Shown here piece after piece: positions 62,201-64,000 of a DNA stretch of 64,000 nt. The notes under the pieces were generated by a model. It ran no database searches, was not told the DNA's origin, and worked only from the letters and a program-made list of their open reading frames with translations. The stretch spans positions 124,001 through 188,000 of the forward strand of contig NW_024104449.1 of NCBI RefSeq assembly GCF_003945595.2. The letters are read 5' to 3'. Every line of letters starts with the position of its first letter. Within the stretch, counting starts at the first letter, position 1. The translations under genes and the position numbers were made by a program. The stretch comes from Pipra filicauda (Eukaryota > Chordata > Aves > Passeriformes > Pipridae).

Positions 62201-64000
62201 CTGAGCAGGAAAAGTTGCCTTTGCTGTTCATATGGCACAACACTGTCAGGCTGCTGAAGTGGTTAAAGGCATCGCAGGTACCTTTAAACCCCTTTGTAAG
62301 GAAGTCTTTAATTTTCTGGAATATTTTTGAAAGTGAAGATACACCTAGTTATGAAATTTTTATTTATTTGTACAATTTACCATGTTTAATATTTGATTGC
62401 ATTTAAGGAAATATATTTAGCTTTCTAGTATGTGCCAAAAATATCCACAACATTTAATTTTCTCAGAAAGTTAATATTCCTGGGATGCATTTCTTCATGG
62501 TGAATGGATTGCTCTTGCCTTCTGAGGTCTTATCTATTCATGGAATGTATTTGGGAAGCTTTTGCTTACTTCCAGTTCTCCAGAGCCTGCAGCTGATTGC
62601 ATCTCCATTTTGCTTCTTGAAAATAGTCACTGTTCATTGCTAACAGGCAGAAGAATTTTGTGTTGTAGTACTAGTAGTCTGGTACCTGGGGATATCTATT
62701 ATCACAATCTCTGAAGTCTTTTTTATAAAGATTATCTGGTGCACAGCAGCACATTACACTGCCCAGTGTTAATGGAAAAGAAAAAACAAACCAGATTAAT
62801 CTGCAGCTCCTTGCAAGAGCTGCATAATTTCTGTGTACTAGTGGCTTCCTCACTCACCTGGATGAGTTTGAATCAGGGTGTACTGCTGTCACTGTAGTAC
62901 AGAGAGCCCATTCTCAGGTTTTCTCTATATGAGCCAGGCTGTGCATCTTGTATGCACAGTTAGGTAGCTGTGTCATGTGGACCAAGATCAGAAGCCTGAT
63001 CTTGATGTTGTTCAGGTATCACTTTCCGGTGTCATGCCCCTCTGAAGAAAGTCCAGTGGGTGGAAGACTCTCAGATTTGTCTGTCTGCATTCCTGTAGCA
63101 ATTTTTCTGCTAACACAGGAACTGTCAGTAGGTGTATGAGAACTGCTTATAGGAATAGAACTTCTTGTCTTCCTTGTAGTGTGACAGAAGCAAGACCAGA
63201 ACCTGCCAGCATCATTAATGGGACCTGGACACTTAGGCTGTTTTGCTTTAGCTGGAATTTGTCAGTGTTCTGGCTGTAAAACTGTGGTTAGAGACTCACT
63301 GAATCTGCCTGCCAGAAAGGAAAAAGCAACCGTACATGATAGGCCTTGGGATGTGTACCTCAGGCAGGATGTGTTGATTGTGGGTTCTGGTTTGGCCTGG
63401 GCACCAAAGAAAGGGCAAAGTTTCCACTACAGAAATAGGAAGTCTTATTTTTTGAACAGGATTGGAGTCCAGGGGTTCCTGCTTTGCTTTGGGTACTCAC
63501 TTCACCTTAGTTGAAACCTCAGAGCAAGGTCAGCGAGGCTGCACAAGAGACCTCTGGCCAAGGACTGCACCGGTGGCAGGGGTACAGAAAATCACATTTT
63601 GATGTTATTATGACAAACAAAACAGAATAATGACAATGAAGAGCTAATATTGCTACTTAAATTCAATTAATACATTGACAGTGGTGTAGAGCTGACATTT
63701 CTGTGAGATCTGTTGTCCTTTGCAGGAGGTTTAACAGTGCTGGACACTGGACCTTGATCTTCCGTATTGTTAAATTTTTAGAATGGCCCCAGGCATGACT
63801 CTTACCTGGGTTAACTCACCCAAAGTGGCTTAGCAGTTTGTACAAGAGCAGGCTAATTCCAGGGGCAGTTTGGTGGCAATATGAGTTTGATAGCAAACTC
63901 ACATCATTTCATTTTACTGGTCTCAGCTTAGAGTGTGGAACTTTTAACTGCTATTAGAGACATAGCCCATTTATCTAGCCATGGCCCATCAGAGGAATTT

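Overview
The window looks like vertebrate, most probably avian, nuclear DNA. The main reason is seven clear 3' fragments of CR1 non-LTR retrotransposons (chicken repeat 1). Four of the seven still end in the diagnostic ATTCTATGA/ATTCTGTGA-type 3' repeat, and a fifth, on the minus strand, carries its reverse complement (a sixth is cut just before the tail and a seventh is an ancient copy). Overall interspersed-repeat density is otherwise low, base composition is AT-rich, and there is no bacterial-style gene packing, rRNA, tRNA or CRISPR array. Crocodilians and turtles also carry CR1, so 'bird' is an inference. No host protein-coding gene is recognised. The sequence is best read as intergenic or deep-intronic DNA.

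Layout. 1-9,390: unique non-coding DNA with a (CA)13 microsatellite and one old palindromic amniote repeat. 9,391-9,690: a short CR1 3' end. 14,035-14,770: a second CR1 3' fragment, followed by a possible hAT (Charlie-like) relic near 15,000-15,180. 15-28 kb: AT-rich unique DNA with a few old short repeats and some exon-like segments. 28,870-32,015: the main feature, a 5'-truncated but otherwise nearly complete CR1. It holds the C-terminus of ORF1 (SGNH/GDSL-esterase end) and the whole of ORF2 (endonuclease, reverse transcriptase, C-terminal region) in one reading frame, broken by only two stop codons. Its 3' tail abuts an older CR1 fragment (about 32,017-32,656). 34,552-35,745: a 1.2-kb CR1 with a mutated RT catalytic aspartate. 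41,070-41,390: a very old CR1-like piece. 51,341-51,605 and 54,651-56,520: two minus-strand CR1 copies, the second about 1.9 kb. 57,894-58,053: a long compound tetranucleotide microsatellite. The rest, to 64,000, is unique non-coding DNA.

The intact CR1 copy would have encoded target-primed reverse transcription: ORF2 endonuclease nicks the target, the RT primes on the nick, and ORF1 is an accessory protein. All recognisable endonuclease and RT active-site residues survive in the 29-32 kb copy, but the two stops make it a pseudogene. The other copies are clearly older and more degraded, so the window records several waves of CR1 activity. I found no convincing evidence of an undescribed system. 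The observations most worth checking are the near-intact CR1 ORF2, the CR1-on-CR1 junction at about 32,016, and three exon-like segments (57-139, 21,732-21,929, 33,401-33,468).
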